Positions 26,523 through 35,602 of a stretch of 64,000 nt of DNA are shown one piece after another. Location of the stretch: contig JAWKNL010000001.1 of NCBI GenBank assembly GCA_041391725.1, forward strand, positions 682,001 through 746,000, read 5' to 3'. The notes below the pieces were generated by a model. The model was given only the letters and a program-made list of their open reading frames with translations. It was not told the DNA's origin and searched no databases. Position numbers and translations under genes: made by a program. Within the stretch, counting starts at the first letter, position 1; each line of letters opens with the position of its first letter. This DNA is from JAGQVA01 sp041391725 (lineage in GTDB: Bacteria > Bacteroidota > Bacteroidia > J057).

Positions 26523-27824
26523 ATGAAAACCGAAGGATGTATGAAGTGCTGTACAGGGATATTCTTTATAGCCGGATGGATTTTATTATTTTCAGCTTGC
26601 AGCAGGAGCAGCGAAAACCCACTGGATGGTCTGGCTTCCGGGGTTGCAACGCCGGTTCTTCAGGCACAACGGGAAGGCGAGGGAATCAGGCTCTCGTGGA
26701 ATTGGGCGAGGTTTGACCTTCCTGAAATTCAGCAGGTAAATCCGCTGGCTTTTGAGGTTCTTTATTCTGCCAGTGAAACCCAGGCACCCCAGGTGATTGC
26801 CTCACTGCGTGCAGATGAAAACACATATCTTTTTGCCCATCCCGAGCCGGGAAAAAACTATTTCTTTACCGTAAGAGGGATCGCAGGGGCTTTTACACCT
26901 TCACAGTCCCGGACAGTAATGATCCAGGCAGGCTCAACGCCTGAAATAATTGCGATATTACCTTCGGATAATCTGCCGCGCACATGGCCGGCATGGTCGC
27001 CCGACGGCGCAAAGATTGCATACCAGGCACCGCTTCCATCTCAGACCTCTTCCGGAACCAGTTTTGTAGGTATATATTCCTTCAACCTCAACACCGGAGT
27101 GGAATCGTTATTGTCACCCGGCAAAGCTCCTTACTGGTCTCCCGACGGCAAATTTCTGGCCTTTTCGGGTACTGAGATAAATTCTGGAGCTATCATACAG
27201 GGGCCAGAACATATTAAGATTCTGGATCTGACCTCAGCCAGCGTAAGAAATATTTCCCAGGGAGACTCTTCTGATCATTTTCCGGTCTGGTCTCCCAACG
27301 GACAGTGGATTGCTTTTTTGTCGAAAAGAACAGCAAACGCCAATGTTGAAATTTGGAAAACACCGGTAGGCACCAACGTCGTTTATATCCCGACACGGGT
27401 AGTGTCAGCCGGCCCGGCTGGTTTTTCGGGTAAAGCGGTCACAAATATACCTTCGGAAAGACCTGCCTGGGGACCTGAAACAAATGAGCTTACCTATAGC
27501 CGTCAGGACGAATATCTGAATCACATTTTCAGGATTACAGAATCAGGGGGAAATGAAACTGCACTTTTTCCTTCCATGTGGAATGACTATCAGCCGGCGT
27601 ATTCGGCTGACAGACAAAAGCTTGCATTTATTAGTGACCGAAGTGGCAACGCAGCTATATGGATATATGATTTGGCAAATCAGTCTTTCCGGCAGGTCAC
27701 CGATATCTCTGTCATACAACCCGAACTAACCGGACTTGCCTGGTCACCAGACGGCACAAAAATCCTCTTTTCTGCAAAGGATACTTCTGGTGTTGCAAAG
27801 CTGGTGACAGTAACAGTTGATTAA
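26523..27824 (+). CDS. PD40/TolB-type beta-propeller lipoprotein
   Basis: 433 residues (or 427 from the second Met). The lipobox is LFSAC (Cys26). A fibronectin-type III-like segment (about 40-140, with IRLSWNWARF ... YFFTVRGIAG) precedes a six-bladed propeller of PD40 units: WPAWSPDGAKIAYQA, APYWSPDGKFLAFSG, FPVWSPNGQWIAFLS, RPAWGPETNELTYS, QPAYSADRQKLAFISD and LAWSPDGTKILFSA. Such propellers bind peptides or proteins in the envelope, as in TolB. It begins 48 bases after the heme-copper protein on the same strand with no terminator between, so it may be the third gene of that operon. It overlaps the convergent dehydratase by four bases at the 3' end. Confidence 0.85.
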   Translation: MKTEGCMKCCTGIFFIAGWILLFSACSRSSENPLDGLASGVATPVLQAQREGEGIRLSWNWARFDLPEIQQVNPLAFEVLYSASETQAPQVIASLRADENTYLFAHPEPGKNYFFTVRGIAGAFTPSQSRTVMIQAGSTPEIIAILPSDNLPRTWPAWSPDGAKIAYQAPLPSQTSSGTSFVGIYSFNLNTGVESLLSPGKAPYWSPDGKFLAFSGTEINSGAIIQGPEHIKILDLTSASVRNISQGDSSDHFPVWSPNGQWIAFLSKRTANANVEIWKTPVGTNVVYIPTRVVSAGPAGFSGKAVTNIPSERPAWGPETNELTYSRQDEYLNHIFRITESGGNETALFPSMWNDYQPAYSADRQKLAFISDRSGNAAIWIYDLANQSFRQVTDISVIQPELTGLAWSPDGTKILFSAKDTSGVAKLVTVTVD

Positions 27825-28780
27825 TGGTGTTGCAAAACTTTTTTCAAAGTATCCAGCCCCATTTTTCTCCCGCACAATATCAGCACAACAGTTTTTCCTT
27901 TATAGTGCCCGGGGTTTTGAAGAAGCGACGCTACAGATAATGCCGCAGCGCCTTCGACCATGGTGTAGTGTTTTTCCAGTAAAAATCGCAGACCGGCAAC
28001 GATTTCCTCCTCTGAGACAAGCTGATAGTCATCGACATACCGCTGACAAAGTTCAAAAGTAATACTTCCCTCTTCGAGACCGCCGGCAGTGCCATCTGAT
28101 AAAGTGGGCAGAGATGGTATGTCCAGAATTTTCCCTGCTTTCACTGACTCGTACATCACCGCAGAGTTGCGGGGCTGACAACCCATAATTTCAATGGAAG
28201 GAGATACTGATTTCAGATAACCGGCAATACCCGCGATCAACCCGCCCCCACCAACCGGAACCAGAACGGCATCCATATCGGGAACCTGTTGCGCCAGTTC
28301 CAGGCCAATGGTTCCCTGCCCTCCCACAATCAGCGGATCGTTGTATGGAGAGATAAAAGGGATATCCGTAGCGGCAGCCATGGCTCTCGCATGATTTTCA
28401 GTTTCCACAGAATCCTGACCCCGGAAAGAAACCTCAGCGCCATACATCCTGATCAAATCCACCTTTGTAGGAGCAGTATTTTCGGGAAGGTAAATGGTCG
28501 CATTACAACCTGTTTTGGCCGCAATATAGGCTACCGCAGCACCATGATTACCGGTAGAAGCGGTAATCACGCCGCGGGCTTTTTCAGCCGGAGACAGGGC
28601 CAGAATTTTACTGGCAGCACCCCGCAACTTAAACGAACCGGTGGTCTGCATGTGCTCGGCCTTTAACCACACCTGTGCGCCGGTTTTTTCGCTTAGCCAG
28701 GGCGAAAATTCTACATGTGTACGCAGTATCCATGGCCGGATACGGCTCTCAGCAGAAACGACTTCCTTTAGTACATCCAT
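27821..28780 (-). CDS. Threonine/serine dehydratase (PLP fold type II)
   Basis: About 319 residues from MDVLKEVVSAES, eight residues inside the longest frame. The PLP lysine lies in TTGSFKLRGA; the substrate loop is TASTGNHGAAVA; the phosphate loop is VPVGGGGLIAG; the end has LILCGRK. There is no C-terminal ACT-type regulatory domain, so it is the short catabolic form (TdcB-like or serine racemase-like) rather than biosynthetic IlvA. It deaminates threonine to 2-oxobutyrate, or serine to pyruvate; racemase activity cannot be excluded. It is divergent from the UxaA gene across 51 bases. Confidence 0.88.
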   Translation of the reverse strand: MDVLKEVVSAESRIRPWILRTHVEFSPWLSEKTGAQVWLKAEHMQTTGSFKLRGAASKILALSPAEKARGVITASTGNHGAAVAYIAAKTGCNATIYLPENTAPTKVDLIRMYGAEVSFRGQDSVETENHARAMAAATDIPFISPYNDPLIVGGQGTIGLELAQQVPDMDAVLVPVGGGGLIAGIAGYLKSVSPSIEIMGCQPRNSAVMYESVKAGKILDIPSLPTLSDGTAGGLEEGSITFELCQRYVDDYQLVSEEEIVAGLRFLLEKHYTMVEGAAALSVASLLQNPGHYKGKTVVLILCGRKMGLDTLKKVLQHH

Positions 28781-28831
28781 ACAGTGAAAATAAATCTTTT
28801 TCAATGTATTTTTTCCAATAAATTTGTGTTT

Positions 28832-30482
28832 ATGAGTAACCGCGTACTAAAAGTTCACCCTGCCGACAACGTGATTGTTGCCCTGGCAGATTTGATGGAA
28901 GGCGAAAATGTCACCTACCTGGGAGAATCATTTACCATCAGGGAAAAAATTCAGGTAAAACATAAATTTGCTGCAAAGGATTTTTCCACAGGAGATCCGA
29001 TTACGATGTACGGCGTATTGGTGGGCAAGGCGGTGGAACCCATCCCCTCGGGTGGCCTGATTTCTACGCGGAATGTCAAACATTCCTCCAGTGAATATAA
29101 ACTTGGCGACCGGCGTACTGACTGGCACATACCCAATGTAAAAAGATGGGAAAGTACAACTTTCATGGGCTATCACCGAAGCGACGGCAGAGTTGGTACA
29201 GCCAATCACTGGCTGGTGATTCCGATGGTTTTTTGTGAAAACCGCAATGTACAGGTGCTGAAAGAACTGCTGGTTGACGAACTGGGGTATGGAGCAAACA
29301 AAGATTACCATCTGGATATTGCCGCCCTCAAGCACATGCACAAAGCAGGCGCATCTGCTGAAGAGATTATGGCTGCTAATATTCATCTTTCTCCGGAACA
29401 ATCCCGCGCCAACCGATTTTTTCCGCATGTGGACGGGATAAAGTTTCTTACCCATGAAGGAGGATGTGGTGGTACACGGCAGGATTCCCACGCGCTTGTC
29501 GCCCTTCTGGCCGGTTACATCACACATCCCAACGTCGCAGGCGCAACCGTACTCAGCCTGGGCTGCCAGAATGCACAGGTAAAAGATCTTGAAGCCGCTA
29601 TCGCCCGAATCTCTCCTTCTTTTGATAAACCCCTGTATATTTTCGAGCAGCAAAAGAGCCGCTCCGAAGAAGGGCTTATCAGTGAATCGGTAAAACAAAC
29701 TTTTATCGGGCTTTCAAAAGCCAATGAAATGCGACGCGCACCTGCCCCTCTGAGCAAACTCGTGCTGGGGCTGGAATGTGGTGGTTCGGATGGATTTTCG
29801 GGGATTTCGGCAAATCCGGCAATCGGTCATACAGCCGATATGCTTGTTGCGTTGGGCGGGACTGCAATTCTTTCAGAGTTTCCCGAATTGTGCGGCGTAG
29901 AGCAGGAGCTTTCTGATCGTTGTGTGGATGTAGAAACGGCGGAGAAGTTTATTCGTCTGATGCGCACCTATAATGCTGCAGCGGTCGCTTCAGGTTCAGG
30001 TTTTGATATGAACCCATCTCCCGGAAATATTAAAGATGGATTGATCACCGATGCCATTAAATCAGCTGGTGCGGCAAAAAAAGGAGGCACTTCACCGGTA
30101 ACTGATGTACTTGACTATACGGAGCAGGTAACAAAGCCGGGGCTTAACCTGCTTTGTACTCCCGGCAATGACGTGGAATCCACTACTGCCCTGACAGGCT
30201 CAGGCGCCAATATTACGCTGTTTACCACAGGGTTAGGCACTCCCACAGGAAATCCTATTGCGCCCGTAGTGAAGGTTTCTTCCAACACCATGCTTTACAA
30301 CCGCATGCCCGATATCATTGATATAAATGCAGGAACCATTATATCCGGAGAGGATACAATTGAATCCAAAGGAGGAGATTCTTAATTATATCATCAAAGT
30401 AGCCAGTGGAGAAACGCTACCTCATGCCGTGCGGCTGGGGCAGGATGATTTTATCCCCTGGAAGAGAGGGATCTCTCTATAG
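28832..30482 (+). CDS. uxaA: UxaA family altronate dehydratase (frameshift near the 3' end)
   Basis: About 549 residues when repaired, starting at MSNRVLKVHPADN. An N-terminal SAF domain (about 1-80) precedes the UxaA core with GYHRSDGRVGTANHWLVIP, HEGGCGGTRQD, LSLGCQN, LECGGSDGFSGISANPAIG, SGSGFDMNPSPGNI and LCTPGNDVESTTALTGSGA, including the cysteines proposed for metal or cluster binding. It dehydrates altronate to 2-keto-3-deoxygluconate in hexuronate breakdown, or a related sugar acid. As written the frame stops at 30385 (GGDS). In the next frame the normal tail EEILNYIIKVASGETLPHAV, continuing to DDFIPWKRGISL, ends at 30480-30482, so an indel lies near 30,370, perhaps one extra base in AAAGG. 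No other hexuronate gene is adjacent. Confidence 0.85.
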
Positions 30483-30801
30483 AGTTATAGGCAACCATTT
30501 CAATCGCTACCGGAAAAAGCAAAACCGCCGCCACTGTGATAATCAGCAACAGAATGCCCGGCTTATGGGTACCGGAGGGATGCACAGAGGTCATCGTTTC
30601 ACTTGCCCTGAATTTCCCGGATTGAACCGCAGGAGCGAATGATGAGGTGGTAACAGGATGGTACTGCGATACAGTATGTGCCGGGTTGACAGAAACTGAA
30701 GCATTATCAACCATTGTATTCTCAGCCCCGGGGCCTGCATATGCGAATACAACGAGGGCGGTCATACAAAAACAGAGGGCAATAGTTTTAAGCGCTTCCA
30801 T
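30451..30801 (-). CDS. Small membrane protein of unknown function
   Basis: 116 residues. The N-terminal segment ALCFCMTALVVFAYAG looks like a signal peptide or first helix. A polar, Ser/Thr/His-rich middle follows, then a strong transmembrane helix GILLLIITVAAVLLFPVAIE near the C-terminus and a short tail. No family is recognised. Its 3' end overlaps the repaired end of the UxaA gene by about 30 bases, convergently. The two clear hydrophobic segments support a real gene. Confidence 0.5.
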   Translation of the reverse strand: MEALKTIALCFCMTALVVFAYAGPGAENTMVDNASVSVNPAHTVSQYHPVTTSSFAPAVQSGKFRASETMTSVHPSGTHKPGILLLIITVAAVLLFPVAIEMVAYNSIERSLSSRG

Positions 30802-30877
30802 AAGTGGTGTTGGATTAGAGCAGGTAATAAATCTAATTTAAAAAATAGTTATGATTTGACCAATTGCGAATGAAAAT

Positions 30878-32632
30878 ATGTGTATGATTTCTGTACAACC
30901 GTGTAAAGGTCTGATCGGAGATGTCTGGACTTACATCCGCAGTTATCGCAAAAATTTCGTTGTTGGAACGCTTCTCGCCACCGTTGCCAGTCTCTTCTGG
31001 CTGGTGATTCCCTGGGCAACCGGCGAAATTATCTCATTTGCCTCCCGGTTTGAACCAAATCAGTCCACCGTAGAAGCCTGGTACCTGTTGGGCGTAATCG
31101 CAATCTCCGCTTTGTTTTATTACCTCGGTCAGGAAATTGCCCGATACCTGATTTACAATGTCGCAGAAAAATCCTCTGTTGACCTTCAACTCCATACACT
31201 CTCCCACGTAGTACACCTGGACCTTCATTGGCACGAAGATCAGTCCGGCGGGAAAAAACTCAAACGCATCAGCAGAGGAGGCACAAGTCTCAATAGCCTG
31301 GTGCGAATGTACGTAGATCATGCCATCGACAGCGTAGTAGGTCTGGCAGGAATTACCATCGTGTTTTTTGCACTGAGTTGGAAGCTCAACCTCATTCTGA
31401 TTGTATTTTTTATCACCCATTATCTGCTCTCCGCCCGGATGACGCTTGCTGCCCAGGAGCAGTCGCGAAAGGTGAATGCGATGGAGGACACGTTTTATGG
31501 GCAGCAGTTTGAACTTCTCAACAGCGTGGTGACACTTAAAACCATGAATCTGGGTGATGCACTGTTTGGAAATATCAGACAATTTTCACTTACCCTTCTG
31601 GAAGGTTTGCGATACAGGATTTTTCTGTTTCGCACACGGCTGGCAGCTTTAGGGTTACATCAGCAACTGTTTCGGCTGGCCATCATCGGGTTTTCTGTAT
31701 GGGAAGTAATCAAAGGCAATTTTGCCGTCGGAATGATTGCCCAGGTGTTTTTTTATTTTGGAAAAATTGAGACAGTAGCGACCCGGTTTTCCGACATGTA
31801 CCACCAGTATATGATGGCGCAGGTTGACCTTGCGGGAATAAATGAAATACTAAATACAAAACCATCAGTAGAATGGAGTGGAAAGACGCCATTTCCCAAA
31901 AGCTGGAAGACACTGCGGCTTCAGAACCTGCATTTTTTCTATAACCAGAAAACGGTTTTGGACGATATTTCTCTCACCATCCGGAGGGGAGAAAAAATAG
32001 GAATCGCAGGAGCTTCAGGTGAAGGAAAAACTACGCTTTTTAAGATTATGCAGGGGCTGTATGAGGATTATTCTGGTTTTGTCGGTTTCGACGATCTTTC
32101 GCTGAAAGAAATTCAGCGGGAATCTTATGTCAGACATATCGGAGTAGTGTTGCAGGAAACGGAATTATTTAACCTCTCGATTCGCGACAATATCACGCTG
32201 GGAGTAGAACCGGACAAAGAAAGCGAGTTACGCCTGGCAGAAGCGATTCAAATCGCCCGGATAGATGAGTTTGCCCGTCGCCATTCGCAGGGGCTGGCCA
32301 CACACATCGGAGAGAAGGGTATCCGTTTATCCGGAGGAGAAAAGCAGCGCCTGGGGATAGCCAGGGCTATTTACCGCCAGCCCGACATTCTGTTTCTCGA
32401 CGAAGCCACTTCCCATCTTGATAATGAATCGGAAAACCGGATTCAGGATGCGCTTCACCAGTTTTTTAAGGAAATGACAGTGGTTGTGATCGCTCACCGC
32501 CTTTCCACCCTCAGGGAGATGGATCGTATTCTGGTGTTGAAAGAAGGCAAAATTGCTGCTATCGGAACTTTCGAGGCGCTGGGAAGAGAAAAAGGAATAT
32601 TTGCCGAACTGCTTTCACAAAATGGAAATTAA
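30878..32632 (+). CDS. ABC transporter, fused permease and ATPase (exporter type)
   Basis: 584 residues. A six-helix type I exporter membrane domain (about 20-310) precedes an ATPase domain with Walker A GASGEGKTT, Q-loop VLQETELF, signature LSGGEKQR, Walker B ILFLDEA, D-loop SHLD and H-loop IAHRLST. It is a half-transporter and must dimerise. The family exports lipids, peptides or drugs from the inner membrane. It lies 60 bases before the exported dikinase-like gene on the same strand, with no terminator between, so shared expression is possible, but a link in substrate is not shown. Starts at 30878 and 30884 are both possible. Confidence 0.9.
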   Translation: MCMISVQPCKGLIGDVWTYIRSYRKNFVVGTLLATVASLFWLVIPWATGEIISFASRFEPNQSTVEAWYLLGVIAISALFYYLGQEIARYLIYNVAEKSSVDLQLHTLSHVVHLDLHWHEDQSGGKKLKRISRGGTSLNSLVRMYVDHAIDSVVGLAGITIVFFALSWKLNLILIVFFITHYLLSARMTLAAQEQSRKVNAMEDTFYGQQFELLNSVVTLKTMNLGDALFGNIRQFSLTLLEGLRYRIFLFRTRLAALGLHQQLFRLAIIGFSVWEVIKGNFAVGMIAQVFFYFGKIETVATRFSDMYHQYMMAQVDLAGINEILNTKPSVEWSGKTPFPKSWKTLRLQNLHFFYNQKTVLDDISLTIRRGEKIGIAGASGEGKTTLFKIMQGLYEDYSGFVGFDDLSLKEIQRESYVRHIGVVLQETELFNLSIRDNITLGVEPDKESELRLAEAIQIARIDEFARRHSQGLATHIGEKGIRLSGGEKQRLGIARAIYRQPDILFLDEATSHLDNESENRIQDALHQFFKEMTVVVIAHRLSTLREMDRILVLKEGKIAAIGTFEALGREKGIFAELLSQNGN

Positions 32633-32692
32633 TTTTTAACAGAACCTTTGTTATTTCGTTGTTATATTAAACAAACACAAAGGCTGAAATTT

Positions 32693-35602
32693 ATGAACAG
32701 GGTTTTTATTCTTTTCTGTATTCTCGGGCTGACAAATCTGCTCGCACCAGCTCAGCCAGTTGACAATCAGCAGGTTACCAAATTAATCCAAACCTACAAA
32801 TCGGACATTCGCGGCCCATACCGCGACATACGCTGGTTTTGCAACGACGGTGAAATACGCATGCCGAAAGACCCCTGCCCCGATAATCCCGGAGGCGTAC
32901 AACGCGCAAGGTATAAAGAAGAAGTGATCAGCCTGGGGCAGAAAAACCATATTTTCCTGGGGCAAATCCTTTCCAATACTGACTACACAGAATTTCTGGA
33001 TCAGAAAAATAACTATTCCCGGCTCAAACAGTACCAGTTGGAAAAATACCTACGTGCGGTGGACAATGGCTGGATACTTCGCAAAGGACAGTTTTACCGG
33101 GGAGCTATTCAGGTAGAAGATGAAGAGGCCTGGGGAATAAATTTCTTCGAAAAATATCTCAGCGATAATGATTTGATTCACAAAAAATACTTCCTCATCC
33201 GCCAGGCAGTAAGAGATATTCCTCATGGCACAGACGACAACCGGAAGCAAAATATTCGGGCTGTTTCCAAAGTTATCGCTGACGAATATCCTGATTTCAT
33301 GGATCTCAGGGTTAAAATACACAGCCAGCCGGAAGCCGGCGACCTTTCCAAAGTAAGAGCTTTTCGCGATAGCCACCGAAGTAAACTCACTCCGGAACAA
33401 CTTAAAAAGTTTGACCAGTTGATCTCCGACATGAATAAGGCTTACCAGCCGGTAAGCCTATACACCCTCAACCGCCTGTTACCGGCCATTCCGGCAGGCT
33501 CTGAGGCACGAATTTCGCTGATTCAGTTTATTAATACATTCGCAGAAAAACCCGCAGGGCCGGAGAAAACTTATGCTACAGGCAAAACTATATGGGATAT
33601 CCGGAATTATACCGAAGCCATTTCTGATCCCAGCGCACGCCTTGCCCTGCTCGATATGTCAGTATTGCTGGAAGATATCATGTTCTCCGAAGTAAATGCC
33701 TGGCAGGCCCGTACGCTAGCAGAGTCACTTGAAAGAATACAGGCACTCAGTATGGCATCTGCAGGATGTGGTTTTCTGGAAATATGGGAATGGGAACAAC
33801 TGCAGAACGGATTTACAGATACAAAAGCGAATGCGCAGGCAAACATTGCCACACTTATTTCTGTGCTGGAGTCTTCACGCCGGGCCGTTGAATGGGGAGC
33901 AGGCATGACCAGAGGAAATTACCAGGATGTAGTTTCCCTGTATGCAGGGTTTGAACCGCTGGCACTCGGTTTTCAGGATGACAGGATTCGATCCTCGGTA
34001 CTGCTTCCCCTTGGCCGGGAAGTAGGAAAACTGGGAGATTTTATTGCCAGCCAGGCAGGGCTCTCCAATCAGGTAATGGGAATTTCTGCTCAGGGACAGG
34101 TTCGCGGATTAAACCCCGGTTTTGCATTGGGCGAACTTGTGGTCGTAGGAGAAACAGCAGGAGAAACAGAAGTTGCTGCGGACAAAATTTACATATTTCA
34201 ACGTCCGCCGTCTGACCTTAAACCAGTTGCAGGAATTGCAACGGTAAGTGAAGGGAATATGGTGTCACACGTTCAGTTGCTGGCCAGAAACCTGGGCATT
34301 CCCAATGCGGTTGTATCAGATCAGAACCTTGCCGAACTGAAAAAACACTCAGGGAAAAAAGTGTTTTATGCGGTTTCCAACAAAGGAACTGTCATTATGA
34401 AGCCCGCTGATCAGATGACAGCAGAGGAGAAAAAACTATTCGAAGTAAAACAGAGAAGTGAGGAGAAAATCAGGGTTCCTGTTGAGCGGATGGTTCTTTC
34501 CCGGACAAATATATTAAACCTCCGAGATGTACTTGCACATGATTCAGGGAAGCTTTGTGGGCCCAAGGCAGCAAATCTGGGCCAATTGAAAGCGCTATTT
34601 CCGGAAAACGTGGTCGAAGGCCTGGTAATTCCTTTTGGAATTTTCCGTGAGCATATGCAACAACCCATGCCCGGAGGGGAAAAAACATACTGGAACTACG
34701 TATATGACCTTTTCTGGGAGGCAGAGGAAATGCAGGGAATGGATTGCAATGACAAAGAAATCGAAACCTTCACGCTTGAAGGACTGGAGAAATTGCGTGA
34801 GGCGATTAAGGTTATGCCACTGAAGCCCGCGTTTATAGCAGAACTAAAAGAAGGATTTTCCACCACATTCGGTCAGCCTGTGGGCAAAGTTCCTGTTTTT
34901 CTTCGCAGTGATACCAATATGGAAGACCTGAAAGATTTCACAGGTGCCGGACTGAATCTCACCATTTTTAATGCAGTGGAGGAACAGAAAATCCTTCAGG
35001 GAATCCGCGACGTATGGGCTTCTCCTTACACAGAGCGGAGTTACAAATGGCGTCAGAAATACCTGCTCAACCCCGAGAATGTCTATCCGTCAATTTTAAT
35101 CATTCCCAGCGTGGATGTGGATTATTCAGGAGTAATGATTACCAAAGGGATCGTATCCAACAATCCCGATGATATTACCATCGCATTCAGCAGAGGCGCC
35201 GGAGGCGCCGTTGACGGTCAGGCAGCAGAATCATACCTCCTTACCGCTGGCGGAAAAAACATTCTTCTTTCCCCCGCACGTGAGCCCGGCTACAACAGGC
35301 TGCCCACTTCCGGAGGAACACAAAAAAACATTGCCACGTTTGAGTCACCGATTCTTAATCAGAAAAATATTACAGATATCAGAGCACTATCTGCCACGAT
35401 GCGAGAGCAACTCCCCAAAACCCCGGGCATAGAAACCAACGGGCCATTTGATGTCGAATTCGGATTCCTCAACAATAAACTCTGGCTGTTTCAGGTGCGA
35501 CCGTTTGTAGAAAACAAACGCGCTGCTGCCTCTGAGTACCTCCAATCTATTACCCCTTCCATACCTGAAACCAAAAATGTTTCACTCAATATTGCACTAT
35601 AA
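32693..35602 (+). CDS. Exported glucan-water-dikinase/PEP-synthase-like protein
   Basis: About 969 residues from MNRVFILF; an earlier in-frame ATG adds 15 non-signal residues. A Sec signal (1-22, cleavage near APAQ) predicts export. Residues about 25-440 are helical and unrecognised. A swivelling phosphohistidine domain follows with GNMVSHVQLLARNLGIPNAV, where His526 matches the catalytic His of glucan-water dikinase and PEP synthase. The C-terminal ATP-grasp domain has GPKAANLGQLK, LRSDTNMEDLKDFTGAGLN (Arg738), VWASPYTERSY and GPFDVEFGF ... FQVRPF. The order His domain then ATP-grasp is that of plant glucan-water dikinases. A dikinase outside the cytoplasm has no obvious ATP supply, which is odd. 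Its stop overlaps the next start (TAATG), so a serine hydrolase is translated with it. Confidence 0.8.
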   Translation: MNRVFILFCILGLTNLLAPAQPVDNQQVTKLIQTYKSDIRGPYRDIRWFCNDGEIRMPKDPCPDNPGGVQRARYKEEVISLGQKNHIFLGQILSNTDYTEFLDQKNNYSRLKQYQLEKYLRAVDNGWILRKGQFYRGAIQVEDEEAWGINFFEKYLSDNDLIHKKYFLIRQAVRDIPHGTDDNRKQNIRAVSKVIADEYPDFMDLRVKIHSQPEAGDLSKVRAFRDSHRSKLTPEQLKKFDQLISDMNKAYQPVSLYTLNRLLPAIPAGSEARISLIQFINTFAEKPAGPEKTYATGKTIWDIRNYTEAISDPSARLALLDMSVLLEDIMFSEVNAWQARTLAESLERIQALSMASAGCGFLEIWEWEQLQNGFTDTKANAQANIATLISVLESSRRAVEWGAGMTRGNYQDVVSLYAGFEPLALGFQDDRIRSSVLLPLGREVGKLGDFIASQAGLSNQVMGISAQGQVRGLNPGFALGELVVVGETAGETEVAADKIYIFQRPPSDLKPVAGIATVSEGNMVSHVQLLARNLGIPNAVVSDQNLAELKKHSGKKVFYAVSNKGTVIMKPADQMTAEEKKLFEVKQRSEEKIRVPVERMVLSRTNILNLRDVLAHDSGKLCGPKAANLGQLKALFPENVVEGLVIPFGIFREHMQQPMPGGEKTYWNYVYDLFWEAEEMQGMDCNDKEIETFTLEGLEKLREAIKVMPLKPAFIAELKEGFSTTFGQPVGKVPVFLRSDTNMEDLKDFTGAGLNLTIFNAVEEQKILQGIRDVWASPYTERSYKWRQKYLLNPENVYPSILIIPSVDVDYSGVMITKGIVSNNPDDITIAFSRGAGGAVDGQAAESYLLTAGGKNILLSPAREPGYNRLPTSGGTQKNIATFESPILNQKNITDIRALSATMREQLPKTPGIETNGPFDVEFGFLNNKLWLFQVRPFVENKRAAASEYLQSITPSIPETKNVSLNIAL

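Noticed and set aside
28928..29698. A 256-residue minus-strand frame opposite uxaA
   Set aside because: Antisense shadow; UxaA motifs are all on the plus strand.
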